Source: Strigamia acuminata
Taxonomy: Eukaryota > Arthropoda > Chilopoda > Geophilomorpha > Linotaeniidae
Length of the DNA stretch: 64,000 nucleotides
Assembly: GCA_949358305.1 (NCBI GenBank)
Contig: OX442315.1
Location: 27,988,427-28,052,426, forward strand
Direction of reading: 5' to 3'
Shown: one piece after another, positions 55,049 through 64,000 of the stretch
Layout of the letters: every line of letters starts with the position of its first letter
Position numbering within the stretch: position 1 is the first letter of the stretch
Program-made: the position numbers and the translations under genes
The notes under the pieces: model-generated
The model's database searches: none
The model's input: only the letters and a program-made list of their open reading frames with translations
Told to the model about the DNA's origin: nothing

Positions 55049-57225
55049 ATGAGTGAAAGAATGAACGCACAACCCATTATCTATGTCAAAGGAACGCATT
55101 ATGAAGTCGGATTTCAAGTTGTGAGTATTAATTTGATCACGGTATTCGTAAACAAATAAAATTAAACTTTAATTTCAGGGATTGACATTTAAAAATATGA
55201 TTCAGGATTTAATAGTAAATTTCTCTTTTCTTAATAAACATCTGATCCCTCTTTACGAAAGTGAAAAGGGTCGTAAGGTATACATTTTTATCGCAGCATT
55301 GAACTTATATACTAATTAGGAATATTAGATCTACGAGGAAACTTTAGCAGCTGTTGAGTCTGCATTTCCTCAGTATATTGAAGAAATAAAGGGCACTGCT
55401 GAAGGTTCTGATGTGCCATTTTTTAAGGTAGGAATATGAATAAAAGAAAAACATAAAAATAAATATTTGTGTTTTAACCTTTAGTTATTTCTGCTCCATC
55501 TTGATATGGTCTTATTAGCAAATGCTGATGAAGGCTTTCAAACTCTTGGCAGCACAGGATGTTCAACGTTGTTATGTAATCAACAAAATGCTGTGTGTAT
55601 CTGTATTGACTTATTAGCGCGCGCTGCAGTGAAGGCCCTGTAATCCAAATTGCAGGGCTTTGTACTTTGATTAATTAAAAATGTATTTTTACTTTTTGTA
55701 CAAAAATTAACAGCAACTAATTGGACATAATGAAGACGCATTGCTAGGAATGATGAATAAATCGTACATACTTTGTGCCGATATTTTTGAACCAGCACCA
55801 CGTGGGAAATGGAAAGTTCAAGAAGAAAGATTTGCATCTCAGTGTTATGCTGGACATTTGCCAGGGTTTTGCATGAGCTGGAATAACTACGGATTGGCAT
55901 ACTCGGTCAATATTGTTGTTCCGAGTGATATGTACAGTGGAAAAATTCGTGAGTGGAAGATACGTTTTATACATTAGTACTGGGTGGCCAAAATAAAACC
56001 GACCCGACAATACTAAGGGTGTTTCAAAAAAATGTACCGTATACATTGTTTAATTAAATATATAATAATCATTAGTTTTTTCCGCTCTTTCGTTTGGTGT
56101 TTAGTTTTTGACGATCCGGACTTTCCTTCTCAGAATATTTGCGATTTTAATCAATTTTTTGTCCCAATTCACCAAGTTAGATTGCACTATTCATTCCTGA
56201 ATATCAGATTTTGTATTCCTTTTTGAATTTCTTCAGCAGTACTTTAACTTGGTGAATTGGGACAAAAATTGATTGAAATCGCAAATATCTCAAGAACGAA
56301 AGCTTGATCGTCAAAACCTAAACACCAAATGAAAGAGCGGAAAAAACTGCACCAGAACCGTTAATTAAACAACACTACCCACAACTAATGATTAATGTAC
56401 ACCGTATTTAATTTAACGGTGTATAGCTTACATTTTTTGAGACTCCCTGTATTTTCGGGCCTGGGCCATCCGGTAGTATTAATTTTATGAAATGGACAAA
56501 TCTATTTCAGCACGCCATTTTTTGGGTAGAAGTTTACTGTCAGCTCGAAATATGGAAGACGTTTTATTCAGAATAAAGGACATAGGTCATGGTCTTGCCG
56601 ACGGAGTAAGGTAATAAAATCCAATTCTATAATAATAATAATATTTAATTTATAATTTTTCTAACTTTGTAGCATTAATTTAGGGTTTATGGGGGAGAAA
56701 AACAATTCCAGCTTATATAACATAGAAGTTGGGCCTTCTAAAGATAAATTAGAGTCCATTTACAGTGTGCACACTGTCAATCGAAATGAGACATATCTGC
56801 ATTGCAACGTGTAAAAGTTTGTCCATTGCCCAAAAACGTAGTAGTAATTACTTTACATTTTTAGTTATAAACATTTAAATTTTCCCGTGAAAAAAGAATC
56901 TTGCTTAGACAGCTCAAACCGCCGAGAAATGGTTTATAAGAATTGGAAACCACCAACCGATGTAAAATCAGTTTTAGCTCTTCTTGGTGACAATTCAGAT
57001 GCTGAATATCCCATTTTCCGGAAGGGGCAACCACCTGACATTGCTGCAACTATTCTTACAGGTAACTATAAAAAACAATACCAAATAAAATTGTAATACC
57101 GGTAACAGCATTTATCCTATTCGACAGGTGTGTTTGACTTTTCACAACAAACTTGGTCTTTATACAATGAAAATCCAAAAACTGCTAAGCGACCATTGTG
57201 TCAACAGTCTTGGCGGGATTTATAA
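55049..57225 (+). CDS. Tan-like C45-family hydrolase, copy B (canonical cleavage site)
   Basis: Nine exons: 55049-55120, 55179-55277, 55329-55427, 55485-55592, 55714-55948, 56511-56610, 56673-56810, 56865-57061, 57128-57225. They give 381 residues. By similarity to insect Tan it should hydrolyse N-beta-alanyl amides such as NBAD and carcinine, in pigment and histamine recycling; the actual substrate is unproven. Visible features: IIYVKGTHYEVGFQ at the start, FPQYIEEIKGTAEG, LLHLDMVL, the self-cleavage site GSTGCSTLL with Gly115-Cys116, LIGHNEDA (Gly130, His131, Asp134), QEERFASQCYAGHLPG and SWNNYGLAYSVN. Most exon lengths and phases equal those of copy A (for example 99, 99, 235 and 100 bp), showing tandem duplication. 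Intron 5 (55949-56510) is enlarged by an inserted foldback element. AATAAA lies at 57330. Confidence 0.9.
55980..56473. mobile_element. Foldback MITE, Tc1/mariner-like, TA-flanked
   Basis: A 494-bp element whose two halves are inverted copies. The ends are CTGGGTGGCC on the left and GGCCATCCGG on the right, each flanked by TA (55978-55979 and 56474-56475). Inner matching blocks include TTTTGTCCCAATTCACCAAG against CTTGGTGAATTGGGACAAAA near the centre. It has no transposase ORF. It lies wholly inside intron 5 of Tan-like copy B and accounts for that intron being 562 bp while its neighbours are far shorter. Confidence 0.8.
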
Positions 57226-57329
57226 TTGCTGACATCTTAAAAAGCCTGCTAATAAGCGTTCAAAATTTACTCAGTTTTTTGTTTTCACCACACATGCCAT
57301 ATGATATAACCTTTAATTTCGTAATTGAT

Positions 57330-57335
57330 AATAAA
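57330..57335 (+). terminator. Polyadenylation signal of Tan-like gene B
   Basis: AATAAA about 105 nt after the stop codon of copy B. Confidence 0.5.
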
Positions 57336-57483
57336 ACTGACATTGGCACACGGTTTTTAAATTATTATTTCACAATGTGTAAATAACAAAAAAAATGTAA
57401 CAGGTACTTAATGGAAATGTAACGGGAATATAAAACTAAAGACGACTGGAGTCAACAGTATAGTAATAATGCTCAATATTATG

Positions 57484-57989
57484 GCATTTAATTCGGATTT
57501 ATGGAAAAGAAAATCCCGGTTTATACAACAGAGTTGGACCTCTAACAGATAATTTCGAGACCGTTTAGTTTAGAGTGTATATACAACGTTAATCTGCATT
57601 GAAACGTGTAAAATATGTATTACAAAAAAAATTACACGACGTACATAATTATTTTTCACTTTTAGCTTTAACATTTAAATACATTCTCGCCTAGACAACT
57701 CAAACCATAAATAAATGATTTACCGGTATACAAATTTGAAACCCCCAAATAACATCAATTTTAGCCCTACTTGGAAATTGTCCTTTGACCTCGAATAATC
57801 CTATTTTCTGTAGACAAAACACCTCGCTATAACAGGAGTAACTACAAACAAAACAAAAAATAATAATTATAATTACTGCATTTACTCTTCTTGCCAGGTG
57901 TCTGACTTTTTAGAACTAAACTTGGCTTCAATGAAAATCCAAAAACTGCTAAGCAAACATCGCACAAACTGTCATGGTGGGATTAATAA
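57484..57989 (+). pseudogene. Decayed third Tan-like copy, last three exons only
   Basis: Aligns by eye with the last three exons of copy B, introns included. The exon-7-like part is 57484-57607 (ATTTATGGAAAAGAAAATCC, then GTTGGACCTCTAA, ending AAACGT before GTAAAA). The exon-8-like part is 57666-57838 (ACATTTAAAT, GACAACTCAAACC). The exon-9-like part is 57898-57989 (AATCCAAAAACTGCTAAGC, GGTGGGATTAATAA). Frameshifts and stop codons break the frame, for example TAAATAA within the exon-8-like part. No upstream exons or catalytic region are present between here and copy B. It is a truncated tandem duplicate and cannot encode an enzyme. Confidence 0.85.
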
Positions 57990-58059
57990 ATCAAAATAGA
58001 TTAAGACAAAAAATAAAATTAATAAAAATTTTTTTTAAAAAAGATTATTAAAAACAAGA

Positions 58060-60607
58060 TCATAATTTATCACGATTAAGAACACTGTTCAAATGTGTCA
58101 GAAATGTCCGCTTAAACTCGTTCGGATTCGTTCGCTGTTTTTGGACAATTTTGATCAATTTTTCAGTATCATGTCCACTGTTTAAAGTCATCTTTGAAAC
58201 ACAACGCCAAGATTTATTTAATACTTGACGTGATAATTTGTTAGAACATTCGGCTGATCCAATTTGTACTTTTTTACAGTTTTGTTTCCCATGATCGACG
58301 TGTAAAATCATTGGAAATAAGTTCTGAGGCTGAGGAATTGAAATATTCTGGTTAACATCACTTTGGCCACCTAAGCGTCGAATTGACGACTGAATTTTAG
58401 GGACTAATTCTTCTTGTGAATTTTCTATTTCATCGTCTTCATCACTACCAATTTCCATTAATTCATCACTTGTCTCAGTAAGGCTTTTCACTTTTTCACT
58501 TTCTGAATTACTTGGTACTTCAACGTCTATTTCTTCTTCTTCGCAAGAAGATTCCATTTCAGACTGTGATTCAATAACAAGCTTGTATAATTTTCCATCT
58601 TTGTCGCGAATATATTTCAATTTCCGCAGTTCTTGTATTTTCGACGGTTCCAATACAACTTCAGCACTTAAATTCAAAAGGACATCCACATCGGGAGATA
58701 AGTCACAAGTTATTGTTTCCGACATAACCAACTTGCAAGTTGGATCTACTTTTTTGAGTTTTTCACCGTTAGTACCAGTATCACTTAAACGAAGTAGTGT
58801 GGTTTCTTCTGAAGATTTCTTTTGTCGAATCGAATTTTCTGGCAATCGTTTAACAACATCAGGAGGTAAATTTACTTCTTTAGGAAATGAATTTACTTCT
58901 TTAGGAGATGAATTTACTTCTTTAGGAGATGAATTTACTTCTTTGGGAGATGAATTTACTTCTTTAGGAGATGAATTTACTTCTTTAAAAGATGAATTTA
59001 CTTCTTTAGGAGATGAATTTACGTCTTCAGGAGATGAATTTACTTCTTTAGGAGATGAATTTACTTCTTTAGGAGATGAATTTACGTCTTCAGGAGATGA
59101 ATCTACTTCTTTAGGAGATGAATTTACTTCTTTAAGAGATGAGTTTACTTCCTTAGAAGACAAATTGACTTCTTTAGGAGATGAATTGACTTCTTTGCAG
59201 TTTGTCTGTACGTGTGACTTCGTTTTCAGAATACAGCTCAAGTTTCCTTTTAATAGGGATCGAAATTTTGAGGCAGAGACACTTGATCCAACATTACTTT
59301 GCGGTGTACTAGTCATCGGTAACTCAATTAGACTGTTTTGATTCGTCATTACTGAATTGTTATAGCTGATCAATGAATCGCCATTAAATTGCTTTTCTGG
59401 TGTTGTTTTGGCTTTCTGAACTGATTCAGATAATGGACTTGTATTTTTATCTTGGAAAATAATTTTTTGGGAAGAAGGCAACGATGATCCTCCAACATCT
59501 AAAAATAACAAAACAAATCTAAATTTATTATTTTAAAAATTAAAAAAATAAATTACCTTCGTCAGAAATATTGGAACTTTCAGATTCAATTTCATTTACA
59601 GCCTCTTTATTGCTAATCAAAATATCTCTCCAATCTATTTTTTGGTCATCTGGAATACTGATAGAATATATAATTAGTTAGCTGTTTTATAAGAGAATAA
59701 AAGTTAAATTATTTATTTACTAAGCTTCAACTCCAAGTTTATCTTTCATTAAATTGGCAATGTGAGGAATGCACTCGGACCATTTTAACCTAAAAAAAAT
59801 ACAACACTCATGAAAACACAAAGTGCACAACATCAGGATTAATCATTTACCATTTCATTCGCTTCTTTATGATATTACACGCATCTTCATCAAATTCTAA
59901 TAGAATATAATTTTCCGATTCAATTACAAAATTTGCATCCTAAAAAAAAATAAAGTTGTCAATAGTTTCATAAAATCGACTGCTTTAGATGTAAAAGTGA
60001 ATTTTATTTCAATGTGCAAACATTTGAATGTTCTTGAATAAAAATTAACCCCTTACCATTAAAATCAATCTGTAAGTGTTGATTAGAATAATATATCCAG
60101 TCCAATTTATCTGTTGGTTACTAAAATAGAATAAAATATATTCACTATTATTAAATTTCTCAAATTCAATTCTAGTCTTAACATACTAATATAAATTTAA
60201 GTTTTCCGAAATATTACTTGACGTTATAAACGGAATTTTTGTGCGTCCATCGCTAACACAAAATACATATCGATTTCCCGAACGTGTGCAATCATTCTGC
60301 AAAAATAAAAGCAAATAATAAATTATTTTATACTATCCAAATTCCTTTAAATAAAAAATGATAATCTGCGTACGATAAAAACACAAAACTGAGGTTCAGT
60401 TATTTCCGTTCCCAGTGTATTATCATCAATACACCTGTTAACACGAGTCGCAATCCACGGCTCGTCGCAAACATTTTTTAAGTAATCGGTGCTTTTGGAA
60501 ATTGTTTCAAGGTTAATTCTAGGCTTAACAGTTGACGAGTTAGAAACGACAAACACTTTCTCCGACACCGTAATTTCATTCCTGCAGTAACTAGATGCAG
60601 GAAGCAT
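58060..60607 (-). CDS. OB-fold protein with 7-residue repeats, candidate TPP1/ACD-like shelterin subunit
   Basis: Seven coding exons: 60374-60607, 60187-60296, 60057-60120, 59851-59939, 59721-59789, 59557-59657, 58060-59498. All phases agree and give 701 residues. A 5' UTR intron is likely (acceptor at 60613, donor at 60682). Residues about 50-165 look like an OB fold in the order seen in TPP1: PWIATRVNRCI, then YVFCVSDGRTKIPFIT, then GYIILINTYRLILMDANFVI and ENYILLEF. TPP1 tethers shelterin and recruits telomerase. Residues 324-435 are 16 tandem copies of a KEVNSSP-type unit. Acidic Ser/Glu stretches and a basic C-terminus follow. The match is by pattern, not by search; another OB-fold telomere or DNA-repair protein, or an unrelated one, is possible. 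It is divergent from cytochrome c1. Confidence 0.75.
58861..59196 (-). repeat. 21-bp coding minisatellite, 16 units
   Basis: Sixteen head-to-tail 21-bp units inside the last exon of the OB-fold gene, each encoding KEVNSSP or a variant (KEVNLSS, KEVNSSL, KEVDSSP, EDVNSSP, KEVNSSF, KEVNSFP, KEVNLPP). Most units carry a Ser-Pro, a potential proline-directed phosphorylation site. Several adjacent units are almost identical, implying recent expansion. The opposite strand is also open across the array and yields a spurious 252-codon ORF. Confidence 0.95.
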
Positions 60608-60612
60608 GGTAG

Positions 60613-60947
60613 CTAAGAAATAAAGAAAAATAAAACATAATTAACTAGTGTTGTTAACGAATAAATAATGTGGAAATACAACCTGCCAGTGAGTCTTCAG
60701 TAAACAAATCCAAAACAACCACTAATTCAAAAATTGCGGTTGTAACCGGTTCGACCGGTTCAGTTGGTTACGAAGGCCTTGCGTATTCTGTCATATTTTA
60801 TGATTTTTATAATTAAATTTATGTAAAACAGAAAAATAATTTTATACGTTTATTTTTTCATGTATAAGATTTTTAAAAAAAATTACAAGTAATTAAAATA
60901 AAAGTTGAATCGGTGTCGAGCCTTTTTTTGTACGGTGGCCTTGTGAG
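60613..60947. promoter_or_regulatory. Divergent promoter shared by the OB-fold gene and cytochrome c1
   Basis: Only about 350 bp separate the two start codons. On the minus side a 70-bp 5' UTR intron (60613-60682) is predicted, which narrows the true promoter further. Within it, AACCGGTT (60744-60751) and ACCGGTT (60754-60760), 2 bp apart, match the Grainyhead-type consensus. No TATA box is evident for either gene. Confidence 0.5.
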
Positions 60948-60959
60948 ATGAACTGCAAA

Positions 60960-62410
60960 ATGGCTGGCATTGCAGGCCGACTATGGAAGACACAGTTGCT
61001 CAAGTTATCTAAAGGCAACTGTTTGCAGAAGGTATATTTTCTGCAATGTTTTTAGTAGAAAATGCACGTTAAATTATCTCGTGTTTGTCTCCTCAAAATT
61101 TTTTTTGTCTGTCTGAGTGCCTCTCGTTAAGCCTAAATCCAGCACCATTTCTGTTCCAAGGCTCGAAAATTTCCCTCAATCCCGTCTTTTAGATGTTTTT
61201 CACCTAGAACAAGAATAAATGATGTCCATAAATCGAAGAAATAATATATTTTTAATATATTTCAGGCCCATTATGGAAGTTACCCGAATTTAAGGATAAG
61301 TAAATCTATGGTAAATATCCGCAGCAAACGTGTGCATGTGCAGCCATTAAAAGTTAATTGATATTCGTTTGCTATCACTTTAGGTAGTGGTTGGAAGTTG
61401 TGCAGCTGCAGCATTAGCCGGTACGGCTCTCTACAAAGTAGTGAAAGCCGAGGGCTTGGAACTTCATGCCCCTCACTATCCGTGGAGCCATTCGGGCTAC
61501 TTCAAATCTTTGGACCATGCAAGGTAATATTTTCTCTCGCTAACTGAATTATTTACATTTTATTTATTTAACAGTGTCCGCCGAGGTTACGAAGTATACA
61601 AGCAAGTTTGTGCAGCATGTCACAGCTTAAAGTTTGTTCGTTATCGTGAGTTAGTTGGTGCAATTTTCACAGAAGACGAAGCGAAAGCACAAGCCGAAGA
61701 GGTGCGTAACCTAAATTGAATTCAAATAAAGCTACAATGAAATACAAGTACAATTTTTATAGATTGAAGTAACTGATGGACCTGACGAGAACGGAGAGAT
61801 GTTCCAGAGACCTGGAAAACTATCAGACAAATTTCCAAGTCCTTATCCAAACGAAGAAGCGGCACGGTCAGCCAACAACGGCGCTTTCCCCCCTGACCTT
61901 TCTTACATTGTTTTGGCAAGACATGGTGAAGAGGTACGATTTTTATAATTGTTCGACAATATTTTTGAGTAATTTACTTTTGATTGCAATTAGGATTACA
62001 TCTTCTCCATCTTAACCGGCTATTGTGACCCCCCAGCTGGTATAGAAATCCGTGAAGGACTTTATTACAATCCTTACTTCACCGGTGGTTCGATTGGAAT
62101 GGCGCAAGTACTATACAATGAGGTAATGGAATACTCAGACGGAACGCCAGCTGCAGCCAGCCAGATGGCTAAGGACGTTTGCACGTTTCTTCGATGGGCT
62201 GCGGAGCCTCAATACGATTGGCGCCAACAAATGCTAATTAAGGTTGACAGAATTATTAGTTTTAATAATAATAATTTCTCACGATTGCGATTTGCTTAGG
62301 TGATGATGGTTGCCCCGCTGCTTCTATTTGTCTCGTGGTACTACAAACGTCACGTATGGTCAACTTTAAAATCGCGAAAATTGGCCTTTAAACCTGCCCG
62401 TAAATTATAA
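60960..62410 (+). CDS. CYC1: Cytochrome c1, heme subunit of respiratory complex III
   Basis: Seven exons: 60960-61031, 61266-61310, 61384-61523, 61575-61701, 61763-61933, 61994-62242, 62300-62410. They give 304 residues, normal for the family. Cytochrome c1 carries electrons from the Rieske protein to cytochrome c and sits in the inner mitochondrial membrane facing the intermembrane space. It has an N-terminal presequence ([16 protein letters not shown]) with an alanine-rich sorting segment, the heme-binding CAACH (98-102), [15 protein letters not shown], the axial Met221 in GGSIGMAQ, the acidic loop [17 protein letters not shown] and the C-terminal membrane anchor [15 protein letters not shown] followed by a basic tail. 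The start at 60960 has the better context (AAAATGG); an in-frame ATG lies at 60948. Confidence 0.97.
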
Positions 62411-62841
62411 GAGAATAACTGAAGAAAATATGAAAAGTTAAAAAAAAACAATAGGAAATAACTGAAGAAAACAAAACAAAACAGGGATTTTAAAAAAATT
62501 GGTTTTTTTTTTATCCTTGCACTGCCATTTATTTGCTTGCCTTTTGTTAGATTATTGTAATTATGCAGTGCATAATATCAAAATTTGATAGTGGGAGGAT
62601 TTGTCGGCAGGGTAGGATTAAGTTTTTAAATAGATCACCTGGTAGAATTGATAATAGTTTGTAAATTGTAGATTTAGGTTAATTATATTTTTTGCTTGGA
62701 ATGTGATTTGTTTTTCATAAAGAATTACGTGTTCGCATTTCATTCAGGAATTGTACAAAGACATTCTTAATCTCTTGTTGTCCTTGGGAGTCAATAAATG
62801 AGTTGAAAATTTCAACTTGAAGGTCCATTTAATCAGAAATT
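62411..62841. other. Shared 3' region of convergent genes
   Basis: The 3' UTR of cytochrome c1, with AATAAA at 62793-62798, which is only 44 bp from the stop codon of the convergent minus-strand gene. The 3' UTRs therefore very probably overlap. No other feature seen. Confidence 0.6.
62793..62798 (+). terminator. Polyadenylation signal of cytochrome c1
   Basis: AATAAA about 380 nt after the stop codon, the first canonical signal on the plus strand after the gene. Confidence 0.55.
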
Positions 62842-64000
62842 TTACACTCTTTCAAACGTGTAGGAATCCGAATGGATAAAATGTCGGCTGCATGTATTGT
62901 ACGACAAAAGCCGTCCTTCTTGCCGTGGGACTTCCTTCTTACGGAACAGAACCACCTCAGCTGTCTTCAATGGCAAATGCATTCCTTTTGGAAACGACCC
63001 AACGTTTGTTTGAGTAACTGCACAGCCCTTGTTGACTGTAGAAACGTCTTGCACGGATTGATCCACACTCAAGCCAGGAATAACAAAACTTTAAAAATAA
63101 AACAATTATTTTGATTCAAAGTAGCAATATTTTATATCTTATGCAAATGTCATCACCTTCTGGATTTTCCACCTGTTGTTGATTTTTTGAACATACTGCG
63201 CATTGCCATTACACGTTTTACTTCGCTGTTAATCTCGCAAAAATAATTAAGTACTTCAATTGGTTTAACAGTTTCCACTAACGCTTGGTCGGGGCTATCC
63301 GGACAAGTTACTATTTAATTAAAAAGTTTCAAAGTTACTACGGCGTAATAAAATGAAATATATATTTTTTTTCTATTACAAGAAAGGAGATAAATCTCGT
63401 CTTGCGGGCTTAATTCTTCCAACGGTGGGGTAAGGGAAATGCCTTTATTTTGTTGTAAAATCAACTGCACCATGCTGTAATGAATTCGCCCGGTAACTTG
63501 ACCACCTCGTAATTGCTCCATCGTGACCAACACGTGATGTACATATTGGAGCATCCACCTTAAATTGAATTGACAGAATAAAGCAAAAAATCGATTATAA
63601 CAAAATAGTTTTCGTTACATTTTGAGCCACGACACTGCTTTTGCGTAAAATTGAGATAAGGTATTGATGACTCGACGTTGCTTCGCATCCTTAATCCACG
63701 ATTGAATTTCCTCCACTAGAACATCAGCTTCCACTACACCAATACCTCTTAACAATTTAGCTGTGTAGTCCTTAGAATATCTCGAAAAAAAAATTAAAGA
63801 CGTAGAAATAAAATAAAAATGCACGTCTAAATTATACAACTCACTGATGTTTTTGCATTTCTTCAGCACATTTCACCATCGTTTCAATTACTTCGCCAAT
63901 AGTTAATGAAATAAGAGGCATCTAGTAATGTGAATTATTAAATTAGGCGTATGATTTATCTATGTTCCTTCTCTTACGGTCGGGAAATATATTTTCCTAT
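62842..64000 (-). CDS. Unrecognised protein, last six exons (partial, N-terminus beyond the right edge)
   Basis: Exons 63978-64000 (partial), 63845-63921, 63619-63780, 63380-63558, 63157-63310 and 62842-63088 join in phase to about 280 residues ending at TAA. Introns run from about 55 to 75 bp. The acceptor at 63782-63781 is CGAG, a weak form. Most of the protein looks alpha-helical (VIETMVKCAEEMQKHQ, EADVLVEEIQSWIKDAKQRR, INTLSQFYAKAVSWLK, VLVTMEQLRGGQVTGRIHYS, VLNYFCEINSEVKRVMAMRS). The last exon is a low-helix tail (PGLSVDQSVQDVSTVNKG, FPKGMHLPLKTAEVVLFRKK). It could be the C-terminus of a large helical-repeat scaffold protein; I do not recognise the family. No signal peptide or membrane segment is visible in this part. 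It is convergent with cytochrome c1. Confidence 0.75.

Noticed and set aside
58583-59341. 252-codon plus-strand ORF rich in EFTSLGD repeats
   Set aside because: Antisense of the 21-bp coding minisatellite; the sense gene has six supported splice junctions and domain-like sequence.
1-64000. tRNA, rRNA, known microRNA and CRISPR arrays
   Set aside because: Reading for tRNA B-box sequences, conserved arthropod microRNA seeds and regular spaced repeats gave nothing convincing.

Overview
The window is nuclear DNA of an animal, almost certainly an arthropod. It is strongly AT-rich, its genes are split by GT-AG introns, and the gene set points the same way: an arthropod-type neural cadherin, two Tan-like (C45 family) hydrolases and cytochrome c1. 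The order cannot be fixed from sequence alone. No bacterial operons, tRNA, rRNA or CRISPR arrays were seen.

Layout. (1) Positions 1-46.25 kb hold the 5' part of a neural cadherin gene (CadN) on the minus strand. Exon 1 is at 44846-46250. A first intron of about 42.3 kb (2575-44845) follows, then exons 2-4 at 2383-2574, 613-859 and 196-412; the gene runs off the left edge. Splice phases agree at all three internal junctions. The giant intron holds simple repeats, one foldback element (28006-28317), a short coding-like relic and many chance ORFs, but no gene I can support. (2) Positions 46.3-51.2 kb are an intergenic flank with a GA/CT tract near the cadherin promoter and an 81-bp tandem duplication. 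(3) A compact plus-strand cluster follows: a two-exon gene for a cysteine-rich protein with a metallothionein-like tail (51302-51885, with TATA box and initiator), then two tandem Tan-like hydrolase genes (52640-54237 and 55049-57225) and a decayed third copy of their last three exons (57484-57989). (4) A minus-strand gene of seven coding exons (58060-60607) encodes a 701-residue protein. Its N-terminal OB-fold-like region resembles shelterin TPP1/ACD, and it carries 16 copies of a 7-residue repeat. It is head-to-head with (5) cytochrome c1 (60960-62410, plus, seven exons), and the two share a short divergent promoter. (6) The right edge holds the last six exons of an unrecognised minus-strand gene (62842-64000), convergent with cytochrome c1.

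The most novel points are these. The two Tan-like paralogs differ at the self-cleavage site: copy B keeps Gly-Cys, copy A has Glu-Cys and also loses the Gly of the Gly-His-Asn-Glu-Asp motif. Beside them lies a pseudogene, copy B has a duplicated upstream region, and a foldback transposon sits in one of copy B's introns. A TPP1-like protein with a coding minisatellite lies nearby. A cysteine-rich protein without a recognisable family precedes the cluster. Introns in the right-hand cluster are mostly 54-70 bp, in sharp contrast to the 42 kb cadherin intron.
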